Shown here piece after piece: positions 8,962-18,723 of a stretch of DNA of 64,000 nucleotides; the first letter of the stretch is position 1, and the number at the start of each line of letters is the position of its first letter. Below the pieces are notes generated by a model. That model had not been told where the DNA came from. It did no database searches and saw only the letters and a list, made by a program, of their open reading frames with translations. Made by a program: the position numbers and the translations under genes. Source of the stretch: Micromonospora echinofusca (GTDB lineage Bacteria; Actinomycetota; Actinomycetes; Mycobacteriales; Micromonosporaceae); assembly GCF_900091445.1 (NCBI RefSeq), contig NZ_LT607733.1, positions 2,558,501 to 2,622,500 of the forward strand, in the 5' to 3' direction.

Positions 8962-9053
8962 GCCCTTTCCGGGCCCGGCGGCGGTCCGTCGGGCCCGGCC
9001 GGTGGCGCGGGTGACCCTCGCGGTGGGGCCCGTCGCTGCCTAGGATCAGCGGC

Positions 9054-9980
9054 ATGGCGGGGGAGGACGGCGAGGGCGGCAGTGTGCTCGCCATCAGCGA
9101 CCTGCACGTCGGTCACGCGGGCAACCGGGAGGTGGTCGAGGGGCTGCGCCCCGGGTCGCCGCGGGACTGGCTGCTGGTCGCCGGCGACGTGGGCGACACG
9201 GTGGCCGACGTCGAGTGGGCCCTCGGCCTGCTCAGTCGCCGCTTCGCGAAGGTGCTCTGGGCGCCGGGCAACCACGAGCTGTGGACCCCGCCCGCCGATC
9301 CGGTGGCGCTGCGCGGGGCCGCGCGCTACGCGTACCTGGTCGACGTCTGCCGGCGGCTGGGCGTGCTGACCCCGGAGGACCCGTACCCGGTGTGGCGGGG
9401 GCAGGGCGGCCCGGTGCTGGTGGCGCCGCTGTTCCTGCTCTACGACCACAGCTGGCGCCCGGACGGGCTCGACACCCCCGAGGCGGCGCTGGAGGAGGCG
9501 TACCGGGTGGGGGTCGTGTGCACCGACGAGTTCCTGCTGCACCCCGACCCGTACCCGAGCCGGTCCGCATGGTGCGCCGCCCGGGTCGCCGAGACGGCGC
9601 GTCGGCTCGCCGAGCGGGAGCCGGGGCTGCCGACGGTGCTGGTCAACCACTGGCCGCTGCTGCGCGAGCCGACCCGGGTGCTGCGCTATCCGATCTTCGC
9701 CCAGTGGTGCGGCACCGAGTCCACCGCCGACTGGCACCTGCGCTTCGACGCCACCGCCGTGGTCTACGGCCACCTGCACATCCCCCGTACCACCTGGCAC
9801 GACGGGGTGCGGTTCGAGGAGGTCTCGGTGGGCTACCCCCGGGAGTGGCGGCCCCGCGCCGCGCCACCGACACTGCGGCGGATCCTGCCCGCGCCCCCGG
9901 ACGTGACGACGGGCCCCGGCGCACCGGGGCCCGTGGAGTCCCGTCCGCTCAGGCCGTCACCGCGTCCAGCGACTTCTTGA
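9054..9980 (+). CDS. calcineurin-like metallophosphoesterase
   Basis: A 308-residue protein with the full set of dinuclear-metal motifs: ISDLHVGH (D-x-H), AGDVGD (GD), APGNHEL (GNHE), LVNHWPL (H) and VYGHLHIP (GHxH). The substrate is unknown. ATG at 9054 lies 7 nt after TAGGAT (9041-9046), so it is probably leaderless. The last about 20 residues (TTGPGAPGPVESRPL...) are encoded by what is also the terminator of the convergent hemerythrin gene, and the two reading frames overlap by 32 nt. This tail is probably not under strong functional constraint. Confidence 0.85.
   Translation: MAGEDGEGGSVLAISDLHVGHAGNREVVEGLRPGSPRDWLLVAGDVGDTVADVEWALGLLSRRFAKVLWAPGNHELWTPPADPVALRGAARYAYLVDVCRRLGVLTPEDPYPVWRGQGGPVLVAPLFLLYDHSWRPDGLDTPEAALEEAYRVGVVCTDEFLLHPDPYPSRSAWCAARVAETARRLAEREPGLPTVLVNHWPLLREPTRVLRYPIFAQWCGTESTADWHLRFDATAVVYGHLHIPRTTWHDGVRFEEVSVGYPREWRPRAAPPTLRRILPAPPDVTTGPGAPGPVESRPLRPSPRPATS
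9909..9934 (-). terminator. terminator of the hemerythrin gene, inside the phosphoesterase ORF
   Basis: ACGGGCCCCGG and CCGGGGCCCGT form an 11-bp perfect stem with a 4-nt loop, just beyond the stop of the minus-strand hemerythrin gene and within the 3' codons of the plus-strand phosphoesterase. Confidence 0.6.
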
Positions 9981-10449
9981 TCGCCTTCGGGTCGGTCGGC
10001 TTGCGCGGCGCGTCCGCGCGCAGCGCGATCATCCGCTCGCCGATCTCCTGGAGCTGCTTACGGCCGAGTGCCTCGCGCACCTTGGGGAACCACTCCTGCT
10101 CCTCCTCCTCGACGTGGTGCAGGACGTTCTCGATCAGCACGGTGGTCTTGGCGTTGAAGCGCTCGTCGCCGGCGTCCATGGCGAACAGCTCGGCGCAGAG
10201 CACGTCGGCGACGTGGTGCTCCTCGTACGACTCGAGGATGTCGTCCTCCAGGTCGGGCAGGAGCTTGCGGACCTCGGGGTACATCACCTCGTTCTCGAGG
10301 TAGGTGTGCACCGTGAGGGCTTCCAGGATCTCGTTCACCAGCTTCTGCCGCCGCGCCGCCGGGCCCTCCTCGGCGTCCTGGAACGCCTTGAACAGGCGGC
10401 GCATCTCCTTGTGGTCCTCTTTCAACACCACGATGGCATCGGTGGACAC
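9949..10449 (-). CDS. hemerythrin HHE domain protein
   Basis: A 166-residue all-helical protein with the diiron ligand pattern of bacterial HHE hemerythrins: VLKEDHKEMRRLF, HTYLENEVMYPEV (H-x3-E), YEEHHVADVLCAEL and HHVEEEEQEWFP. A charged lysine-rich tail follows. Likely roles are oxygen, NO or iron handling in the cytoplasm. The GTG start has GAGGAGG about 6 nt upstream. It is a single-gene unit: a terminator of the subtilase lies upstream and its own terminator lies downstream inside the convergent gene. Confidence 0.9.
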   Translation of the reverse strand: MSTDAIVVLKEDHKEMRRLFKAFQDAEEGPAARRQKLVNEILEALTVHTYLENEVMYPEVRKLLPDLEDDILESYEEHHVADVLCAELFAMDAGDERFNAKTTVLIENVLHHVEEEEQEWFPKVREALGRKQLQEIGERMIALRADAPRKPTDPKAIKKSLDAVTA

Positions 10450-10511
10450 CGTCGACCTCCTCGGCTCGTCTGACGACTCCTCCCGTACCCCCGTGGTGAG
10501 CAGCGAAAACG

Positions 10512-10545
10512 GGTGGGGCCCGGCGGTGATCCGCCGGGCCCCACC
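10512..10545 (-). terminator. terminator of the subtilase gene
   Basis: GGTGGGGCCCGGCGG and its complement form a 15-bp perfect stem with the loop TGAT, about 20 nt beyond the subtilase stop codon. Confidence 0.7.
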
Positions 10546-10564
10546 ACGGGTCGTGCCGTGCCTG

Positions 10565-12052
<1,488 letters not shown>

Positions 12053-12200
12053 ACAGACTCCCAGGGGCTGTTTCCAGCCGGGGTACGCCCCCTGGCGGGG
12101 AGCGACCGGCGGGAGGCGGGCGGAATGCACGCCTCCGCAAGCACCAGCGCCACGGAGCCGGGCAGCGTTACACGCGTCCGTGCGGGGCCGACGAAAGGTG

Positions 12201-13070
12201 TCAGACGGTCGCCAGGGTGTGCGGGATCTCGTCGAGCAGTTCCCGGGCGAGGAAGCCGATCCGGCCGAACCGGGGGACCAGCCGCTGACCGCTCACCGCG
12301 TGGGCGAACGCCGCCCAGCACGCGGCCTGCGCCGGTTCCGCCCCCCGCGACAGCAGCCCGGCCAGCAGCCCGGCGCGCACGTCCCCGCTGCCGGAGGTGC
12401 CCAGGCCCGCGTCGCCGCTCTCCTCCCGCCAACTGCGGCCGTCGGGGGTGGCGATGTGGCCGTAGAGGGAGACCACCGCGTCGTAGCGGCGGGCCAGCTC
12501 CGTGGCCTCGGCGTCCAGGTCGTCGCCGGGCTTCCGGTCGAGCAGGTGCCGGGCCTCGGTGAGGTTGGGGGTGAGCACCACCGGCCGACCGGACCCGACC
12601 AGCAGGTCCGGGGCGTGGCTCAGGGCACCCAGGGCGTACGCGTCGAGCACCAGCGACGTCTCCGGGCCGGCGGCGTCGAGCACCAGGCGCAGCAGGCGGC
12701 CGGTCTCGTCGATGTCCTTCAGCCCGGGGCCGAGGGCCACCACGTCGGCCTGCGTCACCAGCTCGTCCAGCAGCTCACCGGGCCGTCCCGCGACCGCCCC
12801 GTCGGCGGTCTCCGGCAGGCCCACCACCAGTGCCTCGGGCACCTGGATGCTCAGCGCGGCGGCGGTCGACTCGGCGGCGGCGAGCTGGAGCACACCGGCC
12901 CCGGCCCGCAACGCGGCCACGCCGGCGAGCAGCACCGCGCCGGGGGTGAACCGCGAGCCGCCGACCACCAGCACCGTGCCCCGGGCCTCCTTGCCGCCGG
13001 TCGGTACGGGCAGCGCCCAGTCCCGCAGCAGCCCGGGCGTGATCACGCGGGTGTCAGACCGGTTCGGCAT
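12201..13070 (-). CDS. nnrD: ADP-dependent NAD(P)H-hydrate dehydratase
   Basis: A 289-residue YjeF C-terminal (ribokinase-like) protein. It would convert the S-form of damaged NAD(P)H hydrate back to NAD(P)H with ADP. Motifs: GTVLVVGGSRFTPGAVLLAGVAALRAGAGV, ADVVALGPGL, VLTPNLTEARHLL and GTSGSGDVRAG, the last being the catalytic Asp loop (GTGGTGDVLAG in most homologues, so slightly variant here). The fused epimerase half (YjeF_N) is absent. It overlaps the upstream histidine phosphatase gene by 17 nt and is probably co-translated with it. Confidence 0.88.
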   Translation of the reverse strand: MPNRSDTRVITPGLLRDWALPVPTGGKEARGTVLVVGGSRFTPGAVLLAGVAALRAGAGVLQLAAAESTAAALSIQVPEALVVGLPETADGAVAGRPGELLDELVTQADVVALGPGLKDIDETGRLLRLVLDAAGPETSLVLDAYALGALSHAPDLLVGSGRPVVLTPNLTEARHLLDRKPGDDLDAEATELARRYDAVVSLYGHIATPDGRSWREESGDAGLGTSGSGDVRAGLLAGLLSRGAEPAQAACWAAFAHAVSGQRLVPRFGRIGFLARELLDEIPHTLATV

Positions 13071-13785
13071 GGACCTCGTCCTCCCTGGTCGGCCGGGCGC
13101 CCTGCGCGTGCAGGTGACCGACGTCGTTGAACACGTCCGGGGCGAGCCGGCCGTCGGTGCCGGCGGACCAGCCGGTGATCGAGCAGTTGGCGACGACCTG
13201 CTCGCGGGTCAGCGCCATCAGCTCCGCCTCGGTGAGCCCCTCCACCAGGTAGCGGGTCAGGAAGACCAGGGCGTCGTGACCGAACAGCAGCACGCGCCGG
13301 CCCTCGTGGTCGCGGCGCAGGTCGCCGAGCAGGGCGCGCAGGCGCAGTGCCACGTCGGTCCAGGACTCGCCGCCCGGCGGCCGGTAGTAGAACTTGCCGA
13401 GCCGGTCGCGGCGCGCCGCCTCCTCCGGGTGCCGTCGGCGCACCCCCTGCCCGGTCAGCCCGTCCAGGATGCCCAGCTCCCGGTCGCGCAGCCGCTCGTC
13501 ACGGCTGAGGGGGATCCCGGTGCCGGCCAGGGCCAGCTCGGCGGTCTGCACCGCCCGCAGGTACGGCGACACCACCGCCACGTCCGGCCGGCGGGCCTCG
13601 GGCAGCCCGGCCAACCAGCGCGCGGTGGCCCGGGCCTGCTCCTCACCGGTCGGGCTCAACGGCACGTCCGCGTCGCGGTGGGTCAGGTCGATCAGCTCGG
13701 CGCCGGCGGCCTCGGCCGCCGTGGCCGCCACGTTCGCCGTGCTCTCACCGTGTCGGATGATCCAGAGCGTCGCCAGTTCCGCCAT
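13054..13785 (-). CDS. histidine phosphatase family protein
   Basis: A 243-residue branch of the phosphoglycerate-mutase-like superfamily. It starts LWIIRHGEST, the phosphohistidine motif. Further residues of the active site are in SPYLRAVQTAELA, LRDRELGILDGLTG and LLFGHDALVF. The substrate is not predictable. ATG at 13785 is chosen because homologues start a few residues before the RHG motif; the longer ORF to 13902 adds an Arg-rich tract unlike protein. First gene of a two-gene operon with nnrD. Confidence 0.85.
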   Translation of the reverse strand: MAELATLWIIRHGESTANVAATAAEAAGAELIDLTHRDADVPLSPTGEEQARATARWLAGLPEARRPDVAVVSPYLRAVQTAELALAGTGIPLSRDERLRDRELGILDGLTGQGVRRRHPEEAARRDRLGKFYYRPPGGESWTDVALRLRALLGDLRRDHEGRRVLLFGHDALVFLTRYLVEGLTEAELMALTREQVVANCSITGWSAGTDGRLAPDVFNDVGHLHAQGARPTREDEVHAEPV

Positions 13786-13919
13786 GCGGCAACCCCTACC
13801 CGCAAGCCCGCCCCGGATAACCGCGCCCGCCACCGGTGTCGTTCGGCCCGGGCAGCGGACGGAGACGGTGCGCCGGGTCGCGCCGGGGTGCCGATTCCGC
13901 ACCGGCCCCGGCGCGCCGG

Positions 13920-14642
13920 TCAGCGCCGGCGATCCGACGTGGGGCGGGCGACCTCGCAGACCTCCCGCCGGATCTCCTCCAACCGGTCGGCCAGCTCCCG
14001 CGGCCGGCTCAGGGCCACCGGGTGCCCACCGTCCATCTCGTCCGGGCTGATCCCCAGCCGGTCGGAGACCAGCTTCCGCAGGAAGTCGATGGGGAAGAAG
14101 CGGTCACCCCGGCACAGCAGCGCCCGGGTCGGCACGTCCGGCCAGGCGGCGAGCGGCCAGGGCCTCTCGAACGGCGTCCCCGACTGGTCCCGGGCGTTGG
14201 CCGTGGCCTCCTCGACCAGCCGGGGCGGCAGCTCGTGGAAGAAGACGACGTTCGGGTCCTCGTCCTGCTCCGGCGTCCAGCCCTGGCGTTCGGCCTGGAT
14301 CCGCCTGGCCTGCGCGTAGCCGGTGCCGCCCCACCACTCGCCCGGCGACTCGCCGGGGCGGGGCACCATCGGGGTCAGCAGCACGAGCAGGTCGACGCGG
14401 ACCCGGTCGCACACCAGCGGGCCGGTGAACGCGCCAAACGACTGAGCCACGACGACCAGGTCCGTACGGTCCCCGATGGCCCGGACGGCGGCGTCGGTGT
14501 ACTCCGCCAGCCCCGCCGAGTCGTCGGCGCACGGCAGGTCGACCGCCACCACGTCGTGCCCCCGGTCCCGCAACTGCTCCGCGAGGAGGTGCCAGTACCA
14601 GGGGCCGCTGCCCGCGGGCGGGATCAACACGTAGGTCGCCAC
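13920..14642 (-). CDS. alpha/beta hydrolase
   Basis: A 240-residue alpha/beta-hydrolase fold protein. It opens TYVLIPPAGSGPWYWHLLAEQL (oxyanion region), has VVVAQSFGAFTGPL (nucleophile elbow with Ser in QSFGA), and ends with DRFFP and MDGGHPVALSRP (acid and His). This resembles salicylate-esterase-like hydrolases of the EstC type; the substrate is unknown. The GTG start lies 2 nt after the stop of the DUF899 gene, so the two are translationally coupled. Confidence 0.85.
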   Translation of the reverse strand: MATYVLIPPAGSGPWYWHLLAEQLRDRGHDVVAVDLPCADDSAGLAEYTDAAVRAIGDRTDLVVVAQSFGAFTGPLVCDRVRVDLLVLLTPMVPRPGESPGEWWGGTGYAQARRIQAERQGWTPEQDEDPNVVFFHELPPRLVEEATANARDQSGTPFERPWPLAAWPDVPTRALLCRGDRFFPIDFLRKLVSDRLGISPDEMDGGHPVALSRPRELADRLEEIRREVCEVARPTSDRRR

Positions 14643-14644
14643 TG

Positions 14645-15349
14645 TCAGTGATCCTCCAGGTCCGGGGAGTGGCCGACGGCGCGCGCGGGCAGCGCGTCGT
14701 GGCGCCGGTCGTCGTACCGGTCGTGGTGCCGCCACCACTGCTGCGGATATTCCAGCCCCTCCTCCTGTCGGCCCAACGCCGTCAGGTCGAGGTAGTTGTA
14801 GGTGTTGATCAACGCGTCGCCGCCCCGGGAGAAGGCCGAGTAGGTGTGGAAGACGTCCGCCCCGTCGCGGAGGAACACGCTCAGCCCGGAGCATTCCGCG
14901 TCGTCCCTGGTGGCCCCGAAGTCGGGATTGAAGTCCCCACCGAAGGACGAGAACCAGGGAACAGTCCACCCCATCCGCCGCCGGAACGGCTCGATCCTGG
15001 TCAGCGGCGCCCGGGACACCAGCACCAGGTTGGTGTCCCGGGCGTGCAGGTGAGCCGGGTGGCCGAGGTTGTCGACCTGTAGGGAGCAGCCCACGCAACC
15101 CTCGTCCCAGTCGGGGTGGAACATGAAGTGCCGGACGATGAGCTGGCGACGACCGTCGAACAGACCCGGCAGATCCACCGGACCGTCCGGGGAGTCGAAG
15201 ACGTACTCCTTGTCGATCCGGATTATCGGTAGCCGGCGCCGCTGAGCGCTCAACGCGTCGCGTGCCCGGGTGAGCTCCTTCTCGCTGACGAGCAGTTCGG
15301 CACGCGCCGCCTCCCACTCGTCTCGGCTGACAACTCTCGGCTGGGCCAT
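14645..15349 (-). CDS. DUF899 family (thioredoxin-like fold) protein
   Basis: A 234-residue protein with the DUF899 hallmarks: RDEWEAARAELL at the N-terminus, a helical start, RIDKEYVFDSPDGPVDLPGLFDGRRQLIVRHFMF, and DEGCVGCSLQVD, where the CVGC pair sits in the position of a thioredoxin-type redox motif. YSAFSRGGDALINTYNYLDLTALGR is also typical. Function is unproven; a redox role is inference. ATG has AGGAGAG upstream. It lies 108 nt after an ECF sigma gene in the same direction. Confidence 0.88.
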   Translation of the reverse strand: MAQPRVVSRDEWEAARAELLVSEKELTRARDALSAQRRRLPIIRIDKEYVFDSPDGPVDLPGLFDGRRQLIVRHFMFHPDWDEGCVGCSLQVDNLGHPAHLHARDTNLVLVSRAPLTRIEPFRRRMGWTVPWFSSFGGDFNPDFGATRDDAECSGLSVFLRDGADVFHTYSAFSRGGDALINTYNYLDLTALGRQEEGLEYPQQWWRHHDRYDDRRHDALPARAVGHSPDLEDH

Positions 15350-15457
15350 GGTTTCTCTCCTGCCTCCGTCCTTCCGGCGACGTCAGCGTCGCGCCGCACC
15401 GCCGGCCACCCCATTGAGACGGCGGGGCGGCTGAGAACTCATCGCCGCCGCCGTCCG

Positions 15458-16513
15458 TCAACGGGTCATCGGCAGCCCGAAGGCCGGAAAGACGCGGGGA
15501 GGGAACGCGGTGACCTCCACGACCTCGCCAGCCTCGATGCGGAGCACGTCGAGGCCCAGCGCGTGGTAGCGGGGCCGGCCGGGCCCACGCACGTAGCAGG
15601 CGACGGCGGGCTGGCGGTTGGCCCGGGTGGGCACGTGACACCAGTCCTTCCAGGCGGTCGGCCCGATCAGCGCAGGCGCCCAGCACTCGATGATCGCGTC
15701 CCGTCCCTCGTACCAGGTCGGCTCGGGCGGCATGGTGAAGCGGGCGTCCTCGCGCAGCAACGCCGCCAGCGCCGTCAGGTCGGCGCTTTCGGTCGCCGTC
15801 ACGTACCGCTGGAGCACCGCCCGTTCCTCGGCGCTCGGGTCGGTCGCCGCCGGCCACTCCGTCCGCCGTTGCGGCAGGCGCTGCCGGAGGGTGGCGCGCG
15901 CCCGTTGCAGGGCGCTGTTGACCGCGGCGACCGTGCCGTCGAGCAGCGTGGCGGTGTCCGCCGCCGGCCAGCCGAGCACGTCGCGCAGGATGAGCACCGC
16001 CCGTTGCCGGGGCGGCAGGTGCTGGATCGCGGCGAGGAACGCCAGCTCGATGGTCTCCTTGGCCACCAGAGCCGCGTCCGGCTCGACGTCCGGCGGGGCG
16101 GGCGGATCGAGCAGCCGGTCCGGATAGGGCTGGAGCCAGGGGATTTCCGCCTGCGGCAACGAGGCCCGGCCGGGCCCGGGGACCCGGGACGACCTCGGCG
16201 CGACGAGCGGACCGGGCTGCCGCTGACGGCGGTCGAGGAAGTCGAGACAGGCGTTGGTGGCGATCCGGTAGAGCCAGGCCCGCACGGTGGAGCGGCCCTG
16301 GAAGCTCTCCCGGCTGCGCCAGGCCCGCAGGAACGTCTCCTGCACGAGATCCTCGGCGTCGTCGAACGACCCGAGCATCCGGTAGCAGTGCACCTGCAAC
16401 TCCCGCCGGTGCCGGTCGGTCAGCTCCGCGAAGGCATGCTCGTCGCCCGACCGGAGGGCCGCACCGGCCGCGGTCGCCCCGCTCCCGCCCGATCCCGCGT
16501 CACCTTCGCCCAC
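15458..16513 (-). CDS. ECF RNA polymerase sigma factor with SnoaL-like C-terminal domain
   Basis: A 351-residue sigma-70 family protein of the TIGR02960/SigG-like kind. Region 2: FAELTDRHRRELQVHCYRMLGSFDDAEDLVQETFLRAW, then YRIATNACLDFLDRR. Region 4: AIQHLPPRQRAVLILRDVLGWPAADTATLLDGTVAAVNSALQRARATL. The last 120 residues (VTATESADLTALAALLREDARFTMPPEPTWYEGRDAI...) form a SnoaL/NTF2-like domain that in this group takes part in control in place of an anti-sigma factor. The GTG start has GGGGGAG about 7 nt upstream. It may control the DUF899-hydrolase pair downstream (inference). Confidence 0.9.
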   Translation of the reverse strand: MGEGDAGSGGSGATAAGAALRSGDEHAFAELTDRHRRELQVHCYRMLGSFDDAEDLVQETFLRAWRSRESFQGRSTVRAWLYRIATNACLDFLDRRQRQPGPLVAPRSSRVPGPGRASLPQAEIPWLQPYPDRLLDPPAPPDVEPDAALVAKETIELAFLAAIQHLPPRQRAVLILRDVLGWPAADTATLLDGTVAAVNSALQRARATLRQRLPQRRTEWPAATDPSAEERAVLQRYVTATESADLTALAALLREDARFTMPPEPTWYEGRDAIIECWAPALIGPTAWKDWCHVPTRANRQPAVACYVRGPGRPRYHALGLDVLRIEAGEVVEVTAFPPRVFPAFGLPMTR

Positions 16514-16721
16514 GAACCGTCTCCCCCGTCCCGGTCACCGGATCATCGACGCACCGTAACCCACCGGTACGACGACCGACGACGACGGAGTCGTCACCGG
16601 CGTCCGATTCCAGCCCGGAAGGCCTCGACCAGTCCGCCGGGGTGCCCCGTGCCCGGGGCGTGATCGCGGCCGGGCCGGGTAAGCGCTGCCTCCATCGATC
16701 ACCGAGACGGGGAGGTGTGCC

Positions 16722-16961
16722 GTGGCCACGATGGTCAGGGAGCCGGCGAGCCCGGTGAAGGACCAGAACTACGACCTGATCCACGCGCTGCAGATGTCGT
16801 TGCAGCACATCTGGCAGTTGGAGAACTACATCGCCGACGCCGACGCGCGGGGCGACACGGAACTGGCCACCTGGTTCCGGAAGATCCAGGAGAACAACCG
16901 CAAGGCGGGCGAGCAGGGCAAGCGGATGCTCATCTCGCGCCTCCAGGAGGAGATGAGCTGA
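16722..16961 (+). CDS. small helical protein of unknown function (79 aa)
   Basis: Not recognised. A helical, highly charged protein (NYDLIHALQMSLQHIWQLENYIADADARGDTELATWFRKIQENNRKAGEQGKRML...). It has no signal peptide or membrane segment. The spacing of acidic and hydrophobic residues could support a ferritin-like or coiled-coil helical hairpin, which is speculation. The GTG start has GGGGAGG 6 nt upstream. It stands alone between the divergent ECF sigma gene and the LigD-type polymerase gene. Confidence 0.75.
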   Translation: MATMVREPASPVKDQNYDLIHALQMSLQHIWQLENYIADADARGDTELATWFRKIQENNRKAGEQGKRMLISRLQEEMS

Positions 16962-17106
16962 GTCCCGCCGCCGGCGGCCGGGGCTCCGCGCACGGACCAC
17001 CCGGCCGCCGGCGCGCGTGCCCGGCGTCGACCCCGGCGGGATCCGTGTCGGTCGGCGCGGGCCGTGACGCGGCGTGCCGGCCGACCGGGCGGGTTACGGT
17101 GTGCAC

Positions 17107-18078
17107 GTGGCGACGCCGGCCGAGGAGATCCAGGTGGGGGAGCGGCTGGTGCGTGTCTCCAGCCCCGACAAGCCGTACTTCCCGGAACTCGGGCTGACCA
17201 AGCTGGACGTGGTGCGCTACTTCCTCGCCGTCGGCGACGGCATCCTGCGCGCCCTGCGGGACCGCCCGACCATGCTGGAGCGGTGGCCGCGCGGCGTCTT
17301 CGACGGGGCGAAGATCGGCACCCGGCAGGACAACCGGGGCGACGCCTTCTACCAGAAGCGACTGCCGGCGGGCGCGCCCGACTGGGTGCGCACCGCCCAC
17401 ATCACCTTCCCCAGCGGGCGTACGGCCGACGAGGTCGCGCCCGGTGAGCTGGCGGTGGTGATCTGGGCGGCCAACCTGGGCACGCTGCGGTTCCACCCGT
17501 GGCCGGTCTCCGCCGCCGACGTCGAGCGGCCCGACCAGCTGCGCATCGACCTGGACCCGATGCCGGGGGTGGGCTTCGACCAGGTGGTGCCGGTGGCCCA
17601 CGAGGTGCGCGCGTTCCTCGCCGAGCTGGGGCTGACCGGCTACCCGAAGACCACCGGCGGACGGGGCCTGCACGTCTACCTGTCCATCGAGCCCCGGTGG
17701 AGCTTCGGCGACTGCCGGCGGGCGGTGCTGGCGCTGGGGCGGGAGATGCAGCGCCGGCTGCCGGACCTGGTCACCACCACCTGGTGGCGGGAGCAACGGG
17801 ACCGGCCGGTCTTCGTCGACTACAACCAGATGTCCCGGGACCACACGATGGCCTCGGCGTACTCCATCCGCCCCACCCCGCAGGCGCTGGTCTCCGCGCC
17901 GCTGGACTGGTCGGAGCTGGACGACGCCCGGCCGGAGGACTTCGCCGTGACCACGATGCCCGCCCGGTTCGCCGGGCGCGGCGACCCGCACGCGGGCCTC
18001 GACGACCGGCGGTTCTCCCTCCAGCCGCTGCTGGAGTTGGCCGACCGGGAGGGCCTGGAGGCCCCGCCGGAGCGCTGA
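17107..18078 (+). CDS. LigD-type DNA polymerase/primase domain protein
   Basis: A 323-residue stand-alone polymerase domain of the archaeo-eukaryotic primase superfamily, as found in bacterial non-homologous end joining. Metal-binding motif RIDLDPMPG (Asp-x-Asp), then GYPKTTGGRGLHVYLSI, then VFVDYNQMSRDHTMASAYSIRP with the third Asp. The N-terminal block VSSPDKPYFPELGLTKLDVVRYFLAVGDGIL is also typical. It lacks ligase and phosphoesterase modules, and no ku gene is adjacent. Start is ambiguous: GTG at 17101 or 17107. I chose 17107 because TACGGT at 17095-17100 would give a leaderless transcript there. Confidence 0.88.
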   Translation: MATPAEEIQVGERLVRVSSPDKPYFPELGLTKLDVVRYFLAVGDGILRALRDRPTMLERWPRGVFDGAKIGTRQDNRGDAFYQKRLPAGAPDWVRTAHITFPSGRTADEVAPGELAVVIWAANLGTLRFHPWPVSAADVERPDQLRIDLDPMPGVGFDQVVPVAHEVRAFLAELGLTGYPKTTGGRGLHVYLSIEPRWSFGDCRRAVLALGREMQRRLPDLVTTTWWREQRDRPVFVDYNQMSRDHTMASAYSIRPTPQALVSAPLDWSELDDARPEDFAVTTMPARFAGRGDPHAGLDDRRFSLQPLLELADREGLEAPPER

Positions 18079-18112
18079 GCGGACCGGCCGGCGGGGAGGC
18101 CGCCGCGCCGGC

Positions 18113-18619
18113 TCACTCCCACGGGCTGCGCTCGCCGTCGAACTCCTCGAAGACCAGCCAGGTGCGGGTGGAGAGTACGCCGGCGATGCTCTGCACGCGG
18201 CCCAGCACCACGTCGCGCAGGGTGGCGTTGTCGGGCGCCCGGACCAGGGCGAGCACGTCGTGGTCGCCGCCGAGCAGGGCGGCGTGCTCGATGTAGCGCA
18301 CCCGGGCCAGCTCCGCCGACACCTCGCGCCAGGTGTTCTGCTCGATCTTCAGCGCGATGTACGCCGAGGTGCCGAGCCCCGCCGCCTCGGGCGCGACCTG
18401 GGCCCGGAAGCCGGTGATCACGCCGTCGCGCAGCAGCCGCTCGACGCGGGCGTACGCGTTGGTGCGCGAGATGTGGATGCGCTCGGCGAGGGTACGCACC
18501 GACGTGCGGCCGTCGCGGACCAGCTCGTCGAGGATCCGCCGGTCGACGTCGTCCAGCGGTCGCGCCGAACGTCCCGTTCCGGCTGCCGGCTCCGCCACGC
18601 CCCCGGACTCCTGGCTCAC
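18113..18619 (-). CDS. AsnC/Lrp family transcriptional regulator of the bkd operon
   Basis: A 168-residue regulator with an N-terminal winged HTH (LDDVDRRILDELVRDGRTSVRTLAERIHISRTNAYARVERLLRDGVITGFRAQV) and a C-terminal RAM ligand-binding domain (YIALKIEQNTWREVSAELARVRYIEHAALLGGDHDVLALVRAPD). Divergent from the branched-chain 2-oxoacid dehydrogenase genes, so by position it is a BkdR-type regulator, probably sensing a branched-chain amino acid. The start is uncertain: GTG at 18619 is used; a TTG at 18673 would add 18 residues but would begin inside the TTGAGTCAA dyad. Confidence 0.85.
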   Translation of the reverse strand: MSQESGGVAEPAAGTGRSARPLDDVDRRILDELVRDGRTSVRTLAERIHISRTNAYARVERLLRDGVITGFRAQVAPEAAGLGTSAYIALKIEQNTWREVSAELARVRYIEHAALLGGDHDVLALVRAPDNATLRDVVLGRVQSIAGVLSTRTWLVFEEFDGERSPWE

Positions 18620-18664
18620 TTCGCTGCCCGTCCCATGCCATCCGTCCCGCGTTTGTCCTGGATC

Positions 18665-18673
18665 TTGAGTCAA
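18665..18673. promoter_or_regulatory. dyad TTGAGTCAA between regulator and bkd operon
   Basis: A 9-bp palindrome (TTGA-N-TCAA) in the short divergent region. It is a plausible half or core of the AsnC/Lrp operator and overlaps a possible -35 (TTGAGT) for the plus-strand operon. Function is inference. Confidence 0.4.
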
Positions 18674-18723
18674 TCATCCGACAGCAGGAGCATAGGCCCA
18701 CCACACGTCCAGGAGGTCCCGCC

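Noticed and set aside
6699..9800. 1033-codon open frame on the minus strand across araB, glyA and the phosphoesterase
   Set aside because: Shadow of real genes with clear motifs on the other frames; low-complexity Arg/Pro/Gly sequence.
16500..17000. 166-codon minus-strand ORF
   Set aside because: Antisense to the small helical protein gene and promoter region; no domain.
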